In this document: piece by piece, positions 8,130 through 15,394 of the stretch
Numbering within the stretch: the stretch's first letter is position 1
Layout of the letters: each line of letters starts with the position of its first letter
Source of the DNA: Pedobacter sp. D749
GTDB lineage: Bacteria; Bacteroidota; Bacteroidia; Sphingobacteriales; Sphingobacteriaceae
DNA length: 64,000 nt
Direction of reading: 5' to 3'
Assembly (NCBI RefSeq): GCF_019317285.1
Contig: NZ_CP079218.1
Location: 4,030,001-4,094,000, forward strand
Notes under the pieces: model-generated
Databases searched by the model: none
The model's input: only the letters and a program-made list of their open reading frames with translations
What the model was told of the DNA's origin: nothing
Program-made: the position numbers and the translations under genes

Positions 8130-8713
8130 TTATAAAGCTTGCTTTCCTTACTCAAATCAACACCCCGAAAACTTTCAAGTAGTTCGAAAGCAATTTGCCT
8201 TACTGTTTCGGCTATTGGAGAAATAGTTGATTTGTTGCCATTCGCATCTTTAACTGTCCAGCCTGAAGTATTTAGCGATAATGGACTGGAACTAGCCAGC
8301 GATTTAATTATTTTAGCTCTGGTAAAAGGCAAACCATCCGAATCGACAATCACTTTTTTATTGTTCCACCAGTTTTCTTGCGATACGGTTGTTAAAGCAG
8401 AACGATCTAATTTGGCCAAATAACTCCACCCCTTTTCAGCACAATGTGTCAGTTTTAACAACCCTATAAAATTGGTGAGGCTTTTGGAGTTGTAAATCTC
8501 AGAACTGCAATACAGATCGAGATGACTTAATTTAAGCTGACTTACCAATGCTTTTGCCTGACCGGAGTTATGGAAAATCACCACGATTCGCTCTGCAATC
8601 GGATAGATAACAGATTCGTTTCCGCTATCGTACTCATCACAAAGTATTTCTATCTCTTTTAGTTCTCCCTCCAGCTGCGAAACCAGTTCAGGTTTATTTA
8701 AAATGGGTTTCAT
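8126..8713 (-). CDS. hypothetical protein, 195 aa
   Basis: I do not recognise the family. The protein is soluble and has no signal peptide. The N-terminal 50 residues are acidic and probably helical (ELVSQLEGELKEIEILCDEY). The rest is mixed, with a notable WNNKKVIVDSDGLPFTRAKI segment. It begins 9 bases after the prephenate dehydrogenase gene ends, on the same strand, so the two are probably co-transcribed. Its stop codon lies inside a short-word array. A role connected to aromatic amino acid synthesis is possible from position only. Confidence 0.65.
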   Translation of the reverse strand: MKPILNKPELVSQLEGELKEIEILCDEYDSGNESVIYPIAERIVVIFHNSGQAKALVSQLKLSHLDLYCSSEIYNSKSLTNFIGLLKLTHCAEKGWSYLAKLDRSALTTVSQENWWNNKKVIVDSDGLPFTRAKIIKSLASSSPLSLNTSGWTVKDANGNKSTISPIAETVRQIAFELLESFRGVDLSKESKLYK

Positions 8714-8722
8714 TCTTAGTGG

Positions 8723-9979
8723 TTACTTACCCAATCGCTTAATCATTTCTGCACTCAAATCCCTACCATCATTTAAACGGTTGGCAAAAAATGATTTGGC
8801 AGCTTCGAAATGTTCTTTATACCCTTTTAAATCACCATAACCAATAATCGATGCCCATTCGTGCACGGCGGTATGGAATTCCAAATCATCACCACGAATA
8901 GATTTATCATATAATGCGGTATGAATCGATTCTTCGAGCATTTCTTCATTCTTGAAAAGATATTCGGCAATACCCAATCTCAATTTAAAAGGAGGCGTTT
9001 GGCAGATCAGATTATCGTAAGGATTTACGCCCATTTTATACCAGGCATATACCATACTCAGCAAACTTAAATGCGAATTGGGTTTTTGTTTATGGCTGGC
9101 ATCCGATAGGCTGAATTCTTTCATGATCTTATCATCCAACAGTAAAAGCGAACGACTTTCATGAAAAACAAAATCGCGGGCAGCGTAAATCTTTTCCCTA
9201 AACTCAGCTTCATTTTCACAGATCATCAGTTTAAATAGCTCAGATTCTGCCTGCGCGTAATATTTTACCTGTTTTTGTGCATAAGGGTTTAAAATGGCCA
9301 GACCTGCATAAATGTGAGATTTATAACTAAAAATTCTCAGCGTAGTCAAAATTTTCACATTATCAATTCCACCCGCATAGGCAGGATTATCCCAGGGGAA
9401 GAAACCGGCATTTTTCCATGCAGAGCCCATGCTCTCGAAACCCATGTGTGTTACAGCCTGTGTATCGGCTACAATACGATCGTGTTCCCTGTAATCGTCC
9501 ATTTCAATAATGTTCGATTTTAAAGATTTATAGACCTCAAGGGCCTGCGCATAAACCTCATCTGTAGCACGATGACGCACCACCACTAATGTTTGCCCTT
9601 CAGGGCTAAAAGCAGGACCATGCAAAGAATGGCAGGTTACAATCTGGGTATCGTTTGGAAGGTATTTTTCAAAAGCAGCAATTTCCGGATGTTTAACCGA
9701 TGTTTGGCCCGAAACAATTGCACCATATTTAGTAGAGCGCGCAAAAACAGCTACCACTTCATCAATTTTTTCGGCTTCAACGCAATAGATGATAAAGTCA
9801 GATTTACGCGCTACCTCATGGCCATCAATTAAAACTTCGATTCCTTTTGGTTCCAGCTCATTTTTTAAATCTGCAAAACGTAAGGGCATATCTGCCCCAA
9901 ATACTTTATAACCTGCATTTACAAACGATACAGCGTACAATTTGCCCATATCGCCTAAACCAATAATTCCTATTTGCAT
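8723..9979 (-). CDS. prephenate dehydrogenase (fungal TYR1-like form)
   Basis: Prephenate dehydrogenase oxidises and decarboxylates prephenate to 4-hydroxyphenylpyruvate on the way to tyrosine. The 418-residue product has an N-terminal Rossmann site GIIGLGDMGKLYA (residues 4-16) and the TyrA signature CHSLHGPAF (about 115-123). A long helical C-terminal dimerisation region follows. Length and the HSLHGP motif resemble the yeast TYR1 type more than the short bacterial TyrA, and no chorismate mutase or ACT domain is visible. No other aromatic-pathway gene is nearby. A TACATTTG box four bases before the ATG suggests a leaderless mRNA. Confidence 0.8.
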   Translation of the reverse strand: MQIGIIGLGDMGKLYAVSFVNAGYKVFGADMPLRFADLKNELEPKGIEVLIDGHEVARKSDFIIYCVEAEKIDEVVAVFARSTKYGAIVSGQTSVKHPEIAAFEKYLPNDTQIVTCHSLHGPAFSPEGQTLVVVRHRATDEVYAQALEVYKSLKSNIIEMDDYREHDRIVADTQAVTHMGFESMGSAWKNAGFFPWDNPAYAGGIDNVKILTTLRIFSYKSHIYAGLAILNPYAQKQVKYYAQAESELFKLMICENEAEFREKIYAARDFVFHESRSLLLLDDKIMKEFSLSDASHKQKPNSHLSLLSMVYAWYKMGVNPYDNLICQTPPFKLRLGIAEYLFKNEEMLEESIHTALYDKSIRGDDLEFHTAVHEWASIIGYGDLKGYKEHFEAAKSFFANRLNDGRDLSAEMIKRLGK

Positions 9980-9983
9980 GAAA

Positions 9984-9991
9984 CAAATGTA
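9984..9991 (-). promoter_or_regulatory. -7 promoter box of the prephenate dehydrogenase gene (leaderless type)
   Basis: TACATTTG on the minus strand fits TAnnTTTG exactly and is followed by TTTC and then the ATG at 9977-9979. The predicted transcript would start at the start codon. No good -33 box is visible, so the call rests on the -7 match and its position. Confidence 0.5.
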
Positions 9992-10151
9992 ACCTATCGC
10001 AAATAATTTTATAATAAAACTTAGATAAAATTGTTATTTAACATGTTAAACACAAACATTTTGATCTATCGTTCCTAAACTTCACCTAAAAATATTAAAC
10101 AGGGAAATAGATAAAAATGTAGTTTTACATTCAAACACCTATATTTAAACT

Positions 10152-10763
10152 ATGCAGAAAATTAAACACACCCTATTGTTTTTAGGCGCTATGCTATTTT
10201 TAAACGTTGCGTTTGGGCAAGTTAAGCCAGACACGACCAAGAATACTGATCCATCTCTAAATGGACAGTATCAGTTCATGTTAAAAAAATCTAAAAGTTT
10301 GTATGGCGCAAGATTGATCAATCCTTCAAGGTTATCATCTTTATGGAAAAGTGTTAACGATACGCTGAAAAAGGAACGCAAGCAATTGCAGGAAGCCAGG
10401 CAGGAAATTAAGGCACAGGCAGGCAATATTTCGAGTTTAAAAGGAGAAGTAACCGGAAAAGAGAGCTCGCTGGCCAATGCTACCGCTTCGCTGAACGAAA
10501 TTAAGTTTTTAGGAATTTCTTTTGATAAAGGCACTTATAATACCATTGTGTGGACCATTATTATTCTGTTAGGTATAGGTTTGGCCTTTGTTATTTTCCA
10601 ATCTGGCAAATTTAGGCACGAAGCAAAGTACAGAACAGCGCTTTACCAGGAAGTAGCCGATGAATTTCAGGCGCATAAAGTAAAGGCAAAAGATAAAGAA
10701 ATGAAACTTGCCCGTGAGCTTCAGGACGAACGGAATAAATGGGATGATGGCCGGGGAAGATAA
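10152..10763 (+). CDS. hypothetical exported membrane protein with coiled coil
   Basis: I do not recognise a functional family. The 203-residue product starts with a signal peptide (residues 1 to about 22, ending AFG). A charged helical region at about 70-115 looks like a coiled coil (KKERKQLQEARQEIKAQAG). One strong membrane segment lies near residues 130-148 (TIVWTIIILLGIGLAFVIFQ), and the charged tail is probably cytoplasmic. The architecture suggests a membrane-anchored scaffold. It stands alone and is convergent with the dGTPase gene. Confidence 0.75.
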   Translation: MQKIKHTLLFLGAMLFLNVAFGQVKPDTTKNTDPSLNGQYQFMLKKSKSLYGARLINPSRLSSLWKSVNDTLKKERKQLQEARQEIKAQAGNISSLKGEVTGKESSLANATASLNEIKFLGISFDKGTYNTIVWTIIILLGIGLAFVIFQSGKFRHEAKYRTALYQEVADEFQAHKVKAKDKEMKLARELQDERNKWDDGRGR

Positions 10764-10817
10764 AAAAGATCTAGCCACAGATGCGCAGATCAACACGGGG
10801 AAATTGCTTGTATCTGG

Positions 10818-10871
10818 CACAAAGATTAAATTGTTCGAATTGAATGAGTGTCAGATGGCAACATCTGACAC
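10818..10871. repeat. dispersed palindromic element, TCAGATG family
   Basis: A perfect 10-bp stem (GTGTCAGATG at 10848-10857, CATCTGACAC at 10862-10871) with a GCAA loop. The same core, with similar flanking bases starting CACAAAG, recurs at 25224-25275. It lies in the 190-base gap between two convergent genes and may act as a terminator, although no T-run follows. Confidence 0.6.
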
Positions 10872-10952
10872 CACTGAAAATTCAATCAAAGCCAATACCA
10901 GTTCCTTTAATTGGCAAATTGTGAGCGGGTTATTTTACCTAGAAGTACAGCT

Positions 10953-12296
10953 TTAGGTTTCTGACGGGAAAGATATTCCCTTAATATTCCGATATAAATC
11001 TACGGCGTATAGGTCTGTCATTCCAGAAACAAAATCCAGTACACTCTGTATAATAGAATAAATATCGGTCAAATCGGTATGATACTGTTTAGGAATAAGT
11101 TTAACCAGTTTTTTGTAATAGTGTGTATTATTATGAATAAGTGCAGGAACAAACTCTTCTAATAAACCAGCCATAATTTTGTACCCTGCTACCTCTTTCT
11201 GTATAACCGACGAGAAATTGTATATGCGCTCCACTGAGATTTTTTCAACGGCTATCCAGGCCGAGATATACGGTTCGGGTAATAGATCGGTTAAGCTATA
11301 ATTGAGTTCACCCTTTAATAGTTTTTCTTGTTCTCTAAAAAATATGGCAGCACATTGGTTGGTTAAGGTATTAATCGCTTTAGCACGGAGCAGACCAATT
11401 TTGGCATCATCGTCTTCGTAATCGTTTTTTAAACGTTCTTCTATTGTTGTTGAATTGGCAAAAGGTAACAGGTAGTTTTTCACCTCTTCATACGACAGAA
11501 TTTTTAAACGGTGTGCATCTTCCAGATCAATGATGCTGTAACAAATATCATCAGCAGCTTCTACCAAGTAAACCAAAGGATGGCGTTTATAAATGAGGTA
11601 TTCATTATCTTCCTGCGCCAGGTGAAGTTCGGCTGCAATCTTTTTAAAACTCTCTTCTTCTGACTGGAAGAAACCGTATTTTTTACGGTGCAAAAGGCCT
11701 TTTTGTTTACCGGCAATCGAGGCACATGGATATTTAGCTATAGAGGCCAAAGTAGAATAAGTAAGCGCATAGGCATCATTTCCTTTTCCCTTTAGCGGAT
11801 GAGTAAGAATGCGGATGGCATTGGCATTTCCTTCGAAATTAATCAAGTCGTGCCATTGTGTTTCGCTCATTTCCTTCTGATACACCTTACCATCACCATC
11901 GGTAAAGTAGCGCGAGATGGCTGCTTCTCCTGAATGGCCAAAAGCCGGGTTACCCAAATCGTGCGCTAAAGCAGCAGCAGCCACAATATTACCTACTTCA
12001 TTAATTAAAGGAACATCTTTAATAAGTTGTGGCTGATGTTCTTCTATACCTTTTAAAAATATATTTGCCATTGAACGGGCCACACTTGCCACCTCTAAAC
12101 TGTGGGTTAAGCGGTTGTGTACAAAAACACTTCCAGGCAATGGAAAAACCTGGGTTTTATTCTGCAATCTTCTAAAAGGAGACGAAAAAATTAACCGGTC
12201 GTAATCACGCTGAAAATCTGACCGTGCACGATCTGTGCTGGCACCATATTGCTCTTGTCCGTATCTCTTATTCGAAAGTAAATATTTCCACTCCAT
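10953..12296 (-). CDS. dgt: dGTPase / HD-domain deoxynucleotide triphosphohydrolase
   Basis: Enzymes of this family cleave dNTPs, often dGTP, to the nucleoside and triphosphate. The 447-residue product has the HD-domain metal ligands in RLTHSLEVASVAR (H near residue 63) and AAALAHDLGNPAFGHSGE (HD near 112-113). It also has the family N-terminus with SPFRRLQNKTQVFPL. Length fits the dGTPase-like group. Its exact nucleotide preference cannot be read. It is divergent from the gene at 12433 and convergent with the one at 10152. Confidence 0.9.
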   Translation of the reverse strand: MEWKYLLSNKRYGQEQYGASTDRARSDFQRDYDRLIFSSPFRRLQNKTQVFPLPGSVFVHNRLTHSLEVASVARSMANIFLKGIEEHQPQLIKDVPLINEVGNIVAAAALAHDLGNPAFGHSGEAAISRYFTDGDGKVYQKEMSETQWHDLINFEGNANAIRILTHPLKGKGNDAYALTYSTLASIAKYPCASIAGKQKGLLHRKKYGFFQSEEESFKKIAAELHLAQEDNEYLIYKRHPLVYLVEAADDICYSIIDLEDAHRLKILSYEEVKNYLLPFANSTTIEERLKNDYEDDDAKIGLLRAKAINTLTNQCAAIFFREQEKLLKGELNYSLTDLLPEPYISAWIAVEKISVERIYNFSSVIQKEVAGYKIMAGLLEEFVPALIHNNTHYYKKLVKLIPKQYHTDLTDIYSIIQSVLDFVSGMTDLYAVDLYRNIKGISFPSET

Positions 12297-12432
12297 TTAT
12301 CCCGTTGGCATTTAAAATTTGGCGCAAGTTAAACAAAACGGGAAAATGGTTAAGCATAAAGCTTCAGTTAAAATTAAATTACATTCATTAAAAGATATCT
12401 TTATATTCACCAGAAAATTAAACAAACAAATA

Positions 12433-13080
12433 ATGAAAAAAATCTTATTAACGCTCGCAATCATATGCTGCTTTACGGTTTTAACCAAAGCACAATTTGA
12501 AGGCTCGAAGCAAATTTTTGAAAGTCCAAAACTGAAAGAAACGATCAAAACGCACAAAATTGTAGCCATTTTACCTTTCGAAGTAAAAATCTCTTACAGG
12601 AAACAACCAAAAAATTTTAGTGCAGAAGCAAACAAAAGTCAGGAAGAATCAATGGCCAGGTCTATTCAGGCAAGCATGTACACTTTTTTGTTAAGAAAAG
12701 CTTCAGACTATACCGTAACTTTTCAGGATGTTGATAAAACAAATATCCTGTTAAAAAAAGCTGGAGTTTTAAATAAGTTAGACGAAACTACTAAAGATGA
12801 AATAGCTAAAATACTTGGAGTTGATGCCGTAATTGGTGGCCGTTTTGAAACAGAGCAAACCAAAACTGAAGCTGGCGCAATTGCCTCAGCGGTTTTATTC
12901 GGTGGTTTTGGAGGTAAATCTGGAACAGGCACCATGTTCTTAACCATAAATAATGGAGCGGACGGGGAATTATTGTGGCGTTTCTTTAAAACAATGGACG
13001 ATAACATTATGAGTTCTACTGATGATATGGTAGAGCGGATGATGCGAAAAATATCACGGAATTTCCCATATAAAAATTAA
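12433..13080 (+). CDS. exported protein with CsgG-like lipoprotein-associated fold (tentative)
   Basis: The start is set at the ATG at 12433, which opens a clear signal peptide MKKILLTLAIICCFTVLTKA; upstream in-frame codons add only a basic, unlikely leader. The mature part, about 195 residues, begins with VAILPFEVKISYR. It continues through SMARSIQASMYTFLLRK and VDAVIGGRFE, a pattern seen in CsgG-like and GNA1162-like periplasmic proteins that collect and compare oligomeric subunits. The assignment is by pattern only. A strong terminator follows six bases after the stop, so it is probably a single-gene unit. Confidence 0.75.
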   Translation: MKKILLTLAIICCFTVLTKAQFEGSKQIFESPKLKETIKTHKIVAILPFEVKISYRKQPKNFSAEANKSQEESMARSIQASMYTFLLRKASDYTVTFQDVDKTNILLKKAGVLNKLDETTKDEIAKILGVDAVIGGRFETEQTKTEAGAIASAVLFGGFGGKSGTGTMFLTINNGADGELLWRFFKTMDDNIMSSTDDMVERMMRKISRNFPYKN

Positions 13081-13085
13081 ACCGG

Positions 13086-13114
13086 AGGCAGATAGAAATA
13101 TCTGCCTTTTTTTT
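13086..13114 (+). terminator. rho-independent terminator
   Basis: Perfect 9-bp stem AGGCAGATA / TATCTGCCT with a GAAA tetraloop followed by eight T. It directly follows the gene ending at 13080. Confidence 0.9.
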
Positions 13115-13189
13115 GTTAATACTGTTATTGATTTATCCTGATTCAAACTATTTGGCCTTCGCCCTGTTTATTGGTAAAGCGATAATAGT

Positions 13190-13552
13190 ATGAAAACGAG
13201 CATCTATAATAAGGAAGAACACACTGAGGGTTACGTAGGACCAGATGGTGGAAAAGAAGAAAAATCTGATGTGCAGAAAGCTTACGAAGAGGGCAATGAT
13301 ACCAATGTTGTAACCGCTTATGGAAAGGAACCAAGCGAATTGATTAAAGGCAATCCTTTAGCAAAAGATGGTTTCGATAATTCTGGTACACAGGGTAAAG
13401 ATTCGCTTAGCGATGATGCATATAACAGTGCTGATAAAAACCCAACCATACAGAGTGCTGAAAGCCATACCGGGAGTTCATCTGAAGATTTTAAAGCAAA
13501 TGCCGGCATCAATGAGGATGATGAAAACCATGCATTAAATACAGGAATATAA
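13190..13552 (+). CDS. small hydrophilic, probably disordered protein
   Basis: The family is not recognised. The 120-residue product has no signal peptide or membrane segment and is dominated by Gly, Asp, Glu, Lys, Asn and Ser (for example GPDGGKEEKSDVQKAYEEG). It is likely unstructured, like many stress-induced hydrophilic proteins, though that role is inference. Ten bases separate it from the downstream small membrane protein, so they probably form an operon. Two similar charged proteins are encoded on the other strand at 14182-14824. Confidence 0.6.
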   Translation: MKTSIYNKEEHTEGYVGPDGGKEEKSDVQKAYEEGNDTNVVTAYGKEPSELIKGNPLAKDGFDNSGTQGKDSLSDDAYNSADKNPTIQSAESHTGSSSEDFKANAGINEDDENHALNTGI

Positions 13553-13562
13553 AGAGACGGTT

Positions 13563-13757
13563 ATGGGATTATTAAAATATGCAATTTTAGGCGCAGCAGC
13601 TGTATACGGTTTTAAATACGCCACAAAAAAGCGTGCAACTGATGGAAAATCTTTAATTGATGACTTTAAGGAAAAAGTTCCGGAATATGTCGATGAAATT
13701 AATAATTATACTACAAAAATAAAGCAGGATTACCGGCAAACCAGCGAGTTATATTAA
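13563..13757 (+). CDS. small YtxH-like membrane protein
   Basis: The 64-residue product has an N-terminal hydrophobic segment (residues 3-19, LLKYAILGAAAVYGFKY) followed by a charged amphipathic helix (DDFKEKVPEYVDEINNYTTK). This is the layout of YtxH-type general stress proteins, but the match is only architectural. It follows the hydrophilic protein gene after ten bases and probably shares its mRNA. Confidence 0.65.
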   Translation: MGLLKYAILGAAAVYGFKYATKKRATDGKSLIDDFKEKVPEYVDEINNYTTKIKQDYRQTSELY

Positions 13758-14181
13758 TAATGTTATAGATTATCACCCAAATAAATTAGCTTAGGTAAAC
13801 CCGCTTAAAGCACGGTTTACTACGGAGTTTTCTGCTGCACTACAGGTGAGTATACCTACTTAGAATTGAAAGATCTACTAGATCTTAAAGGCAGTTTATT
13901 AATCAAGTTTGGGTTAATGAGTACACATTACCGGGACACAAAATTGATATATATCAATATCTTAAAACCGGATTCTTTGTGAATTTACCATAAGTTCTTG
14001 AAATTTGCTGTACTGTAGGATTCGCGACAAAGATTAAAAAATCATTAACTAACTATTTAAGGGCATTTGCTACTTAATTAACGCATTACAGTTGTCGAAT
14101 CCTAAATAAATTCCATCTACCGGAAAATGCATAAGTCTTGTAAAGGGATTATTCTATAAGAATAGTCTCTTTATAACTAAA
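13758..14181. other. intergenic region between two small-protein pairs, several hairpins
   Basis: No gene of credible length is seen on either strand. The region holds a 7-bp stem (GTAAACC at 13795-13801, GGTTTAC at 13814-13820). It also holds an imperfect inverted pair around TAGGATTCG (about 14017) and GAATCCTA (about 14097). A 14-bp stem with two mismatches around 14141-14172, just after the stop of the minus-strand gene, could terminate that transcript. A 22-codon frame from about 13918 is too short to support. Confidence 0.5.
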
Positions 14182-14463
14182 TCATAAATCTTTCCCACTT
14201 AAACCCTTCTCATTATTCTTATTTCTGTTTCCAATGTCTTCACCCTGACTTAAATTTGAATTATTTAAATTTTCATTTACAGCATGATTAGGATCATTTT
14301 CTGTTTTCAATAAATGCGATGCCTCTGGTTCATCCTTACGTTTAAAATCAGTGCGTTTATGGCCGTAAGTAGCCTCTCCATTATCCCATTCTATATGCTC
14401 GTCATTGTGGTTAACCCCAGCATTAGGATCAACATTTTTATTTTCGTTACTTTCCATAGCCAT
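14182..14463 (-). CDS. small hydrophilic, probably disordered protein
   Basis: The family is not recognised. The 93-residue product is extremely rich in Asn, Glu, Asp, Lys and His (NENKNVDPNAGVNHNDEHIE) and lacks any hydrophobic core, so it is likely disordered. It is encoded on the minus strand, divergent in orientation from the pair at 13190-13757 but similar to them in composition. An imperfect hairpin follows the stop codon. It may be a stress-associated protein; that is a guess from composition. Confidence 0.55.
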   Translation of the reverse strand: MAMESNENKNVDPNAGVNHNDEHIEWDNGEATYGHKRTDFKRKDEPEASHLLKTENDPNHAVNENLNNSNLSQGEDIGNRNKNNEKGLSGKDL

Positions 14464-14584
14464 TTTTATTTGTAGATAATCTCCTTTAACAACATTGGCA
14501 CAATAAAAAAAGTTTAACAGATCCCTTTATATATTGCCCAGTCTTTCCACCTCATCTTACCGATCCGCCAGTCAATTGCAGTTA

Positions 14585-14824
14585 CTATACACCTTCACTT
14601 TGATCAATCTCTGTACTACTATCCAAATCGTCTTTGGTTGATCCATTTTCATCACGATGTTTTGGTGGATTTTCCATTCTACTTTTTTCCAGTTCTGAAA
14701 AATCACCGTCTTTTTGATTGGCCACTTCCCCATGTGAAGAAGGTTTATTTGTTAGTTCTTCCTTTGGGTCGGCAAAATCCTGTCCCTCAATTGGTAATTC
14801 TTCTTGTTCCTTATCCTTAGTCAT
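14585..14824 (-). CDS. small acidic hydrophilic protein
   Basis: The family is not recognised. I start it at the ATG at 14822-14824 (MTKDKEQEELPIEGQDFADP), giving 79 residues. A longer start at 14872 would lie in the T-run of the rpsJ terminator and is less likely. The product is acidic, with no hydrophobic segment, and resembles in style the other small charged proteins in this block. It could receive read-through from the rpsJ operon, because it lies directly downstream on the same strand. Confidence 0.55.
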   Translation of the reverse strand: MTKDKEQEELPIEGQDFADPKEELTNKPSSHGEVANQKDGDFSELEKSRMENPPKHRDENGSTKDDLDSSTEIDQSEGV

Positions 14825-14872
14825 ATTATTACAACCAGTCTGCACAGCTTTTGTTTTGGAATTTGAATGCAT

Positions 14873-14904
14873 AAAAAAAGGCCTCGATTTGCATCGAGAC
14901 CTTT
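14873..14904 (-). terminator. terminator of the rpsL-rpsG-fusA-rpsJ operon
   Basis: On the minus strand GGTCTCGAT, a GCAA loop and ATCGAGGCC form a 9-bp stem (one G-T pair), flanked by A and followed by seven T. It starts about 20 bases after the rpsJ stop codon. Its presence shows the operon ends here and does not run on to rplC. Confidence 0.92.
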
Positions 14905-14924
14905 TCTGTTCTTTTTAAAATCAA

Positions 14925-15230
14925 TTAAACTTTGATTTCAACTTCAACACCGCTAGGCAATTCAAGTTTCATTAAAGCATCAACTGTTTTAGAGTTAGAG
15001 CTATAAATATCCAATAAACGTTTGTAAGCGCACAATTGGAACTGCTCTCTAGCTTTTTTGTTTACGTGTGGAGAACGTAAAACAGTAAAGATTTTTTTCT
15101 CTGTAGGAAGTGGAATCGGACCACTAACCACTGCACCCGTAGGTTTAACAGTTTTTACGATTTTCTCAGCAGATTTATCTACTAAGTTGTAATCGTAAGA
15201 TTTTAATTTAATTCTGATTCTTTGGCTCAT
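14925..15230 (-). CDS. rpsJ: 30S ribosomal protein S10
   Basis: S10 is part of the small-subunit head and also serves as NusE in transcription antitermination. The 101-residue product starts MSQRIRIKLKSYDYNLVDKS and has the conserved GPIPLPTEKKIFTVLRSPHVN. It is the last gene of the str operon, and a terminator follows it at once. In most Bacteroidota rplC comes next; here rplC is 8.9 kb further on. The 164-base gap to fusA contains hairpins and a word array. Confidence 0.98.
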   Translation of the reverse strand: MSQRIRIKLKSYDYNLVDKSAEKIVKTVKPTGAVVSGPIPLPTEKKIFTVLRSPHVNKKAREQFQLCAYKRLLDIYSSNSKTVDALMKLELPSGVEVEIKV

Positions 15231-15245
15231 CTTATTTTTAATTAT

Positions 15246-15394
15246 GGTTTCCTGTTAGAGCTATTAACAACAGAAACCGGATTTATCTTTTAGTAGCAAG
15301 TATTTAGTAGCAAGTACTTAGTAGCAAGTATTTAGTATTAAGTATCAAGACTGATAATCCATCTTGATACTTGATACTTTTATCTTAATACTAA
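15246..15394 (-). repeat. fusA-rpsJ spacer: hairpin plus 7-nt word array with inverted counterpart
   Basis: Positions 15290-15345 are four 14-base units, each two heptamers: TTAGTAG, CAAGTAT, then TTAGTAG, CAAGTAC, TTAGTAG, CAAGTAT, TTAGTAT, TAAGTAT. They are followed by inverted words CTTG, ATACTTG, ATACTTT, TATCTTA, ATACTAA up to the base before the fusA stop codon. AAGTATCAAG (15340-15349) pairs with CTTGATACTT (15363-15372). Nearer rpsJ, GGTTTC...GAAACC arms at 15246-15279 can form another hairpin just before the rpsJ start. Confidence 0.8.

Noticed and set aside
10708..10956. 82-codon plus-strand frame overlapping the end of the gene at 10152
   Set aside because: Half of it overlaps a better gene, and the rest covers a palindromic element; no RBS or family match.
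14825..14872. Upstream ATG for the small acidic protein
   Set aside because: It lies at the T-run of the rpsJ terminator and adds a Cys-containing leader unlike the rest of the protein.
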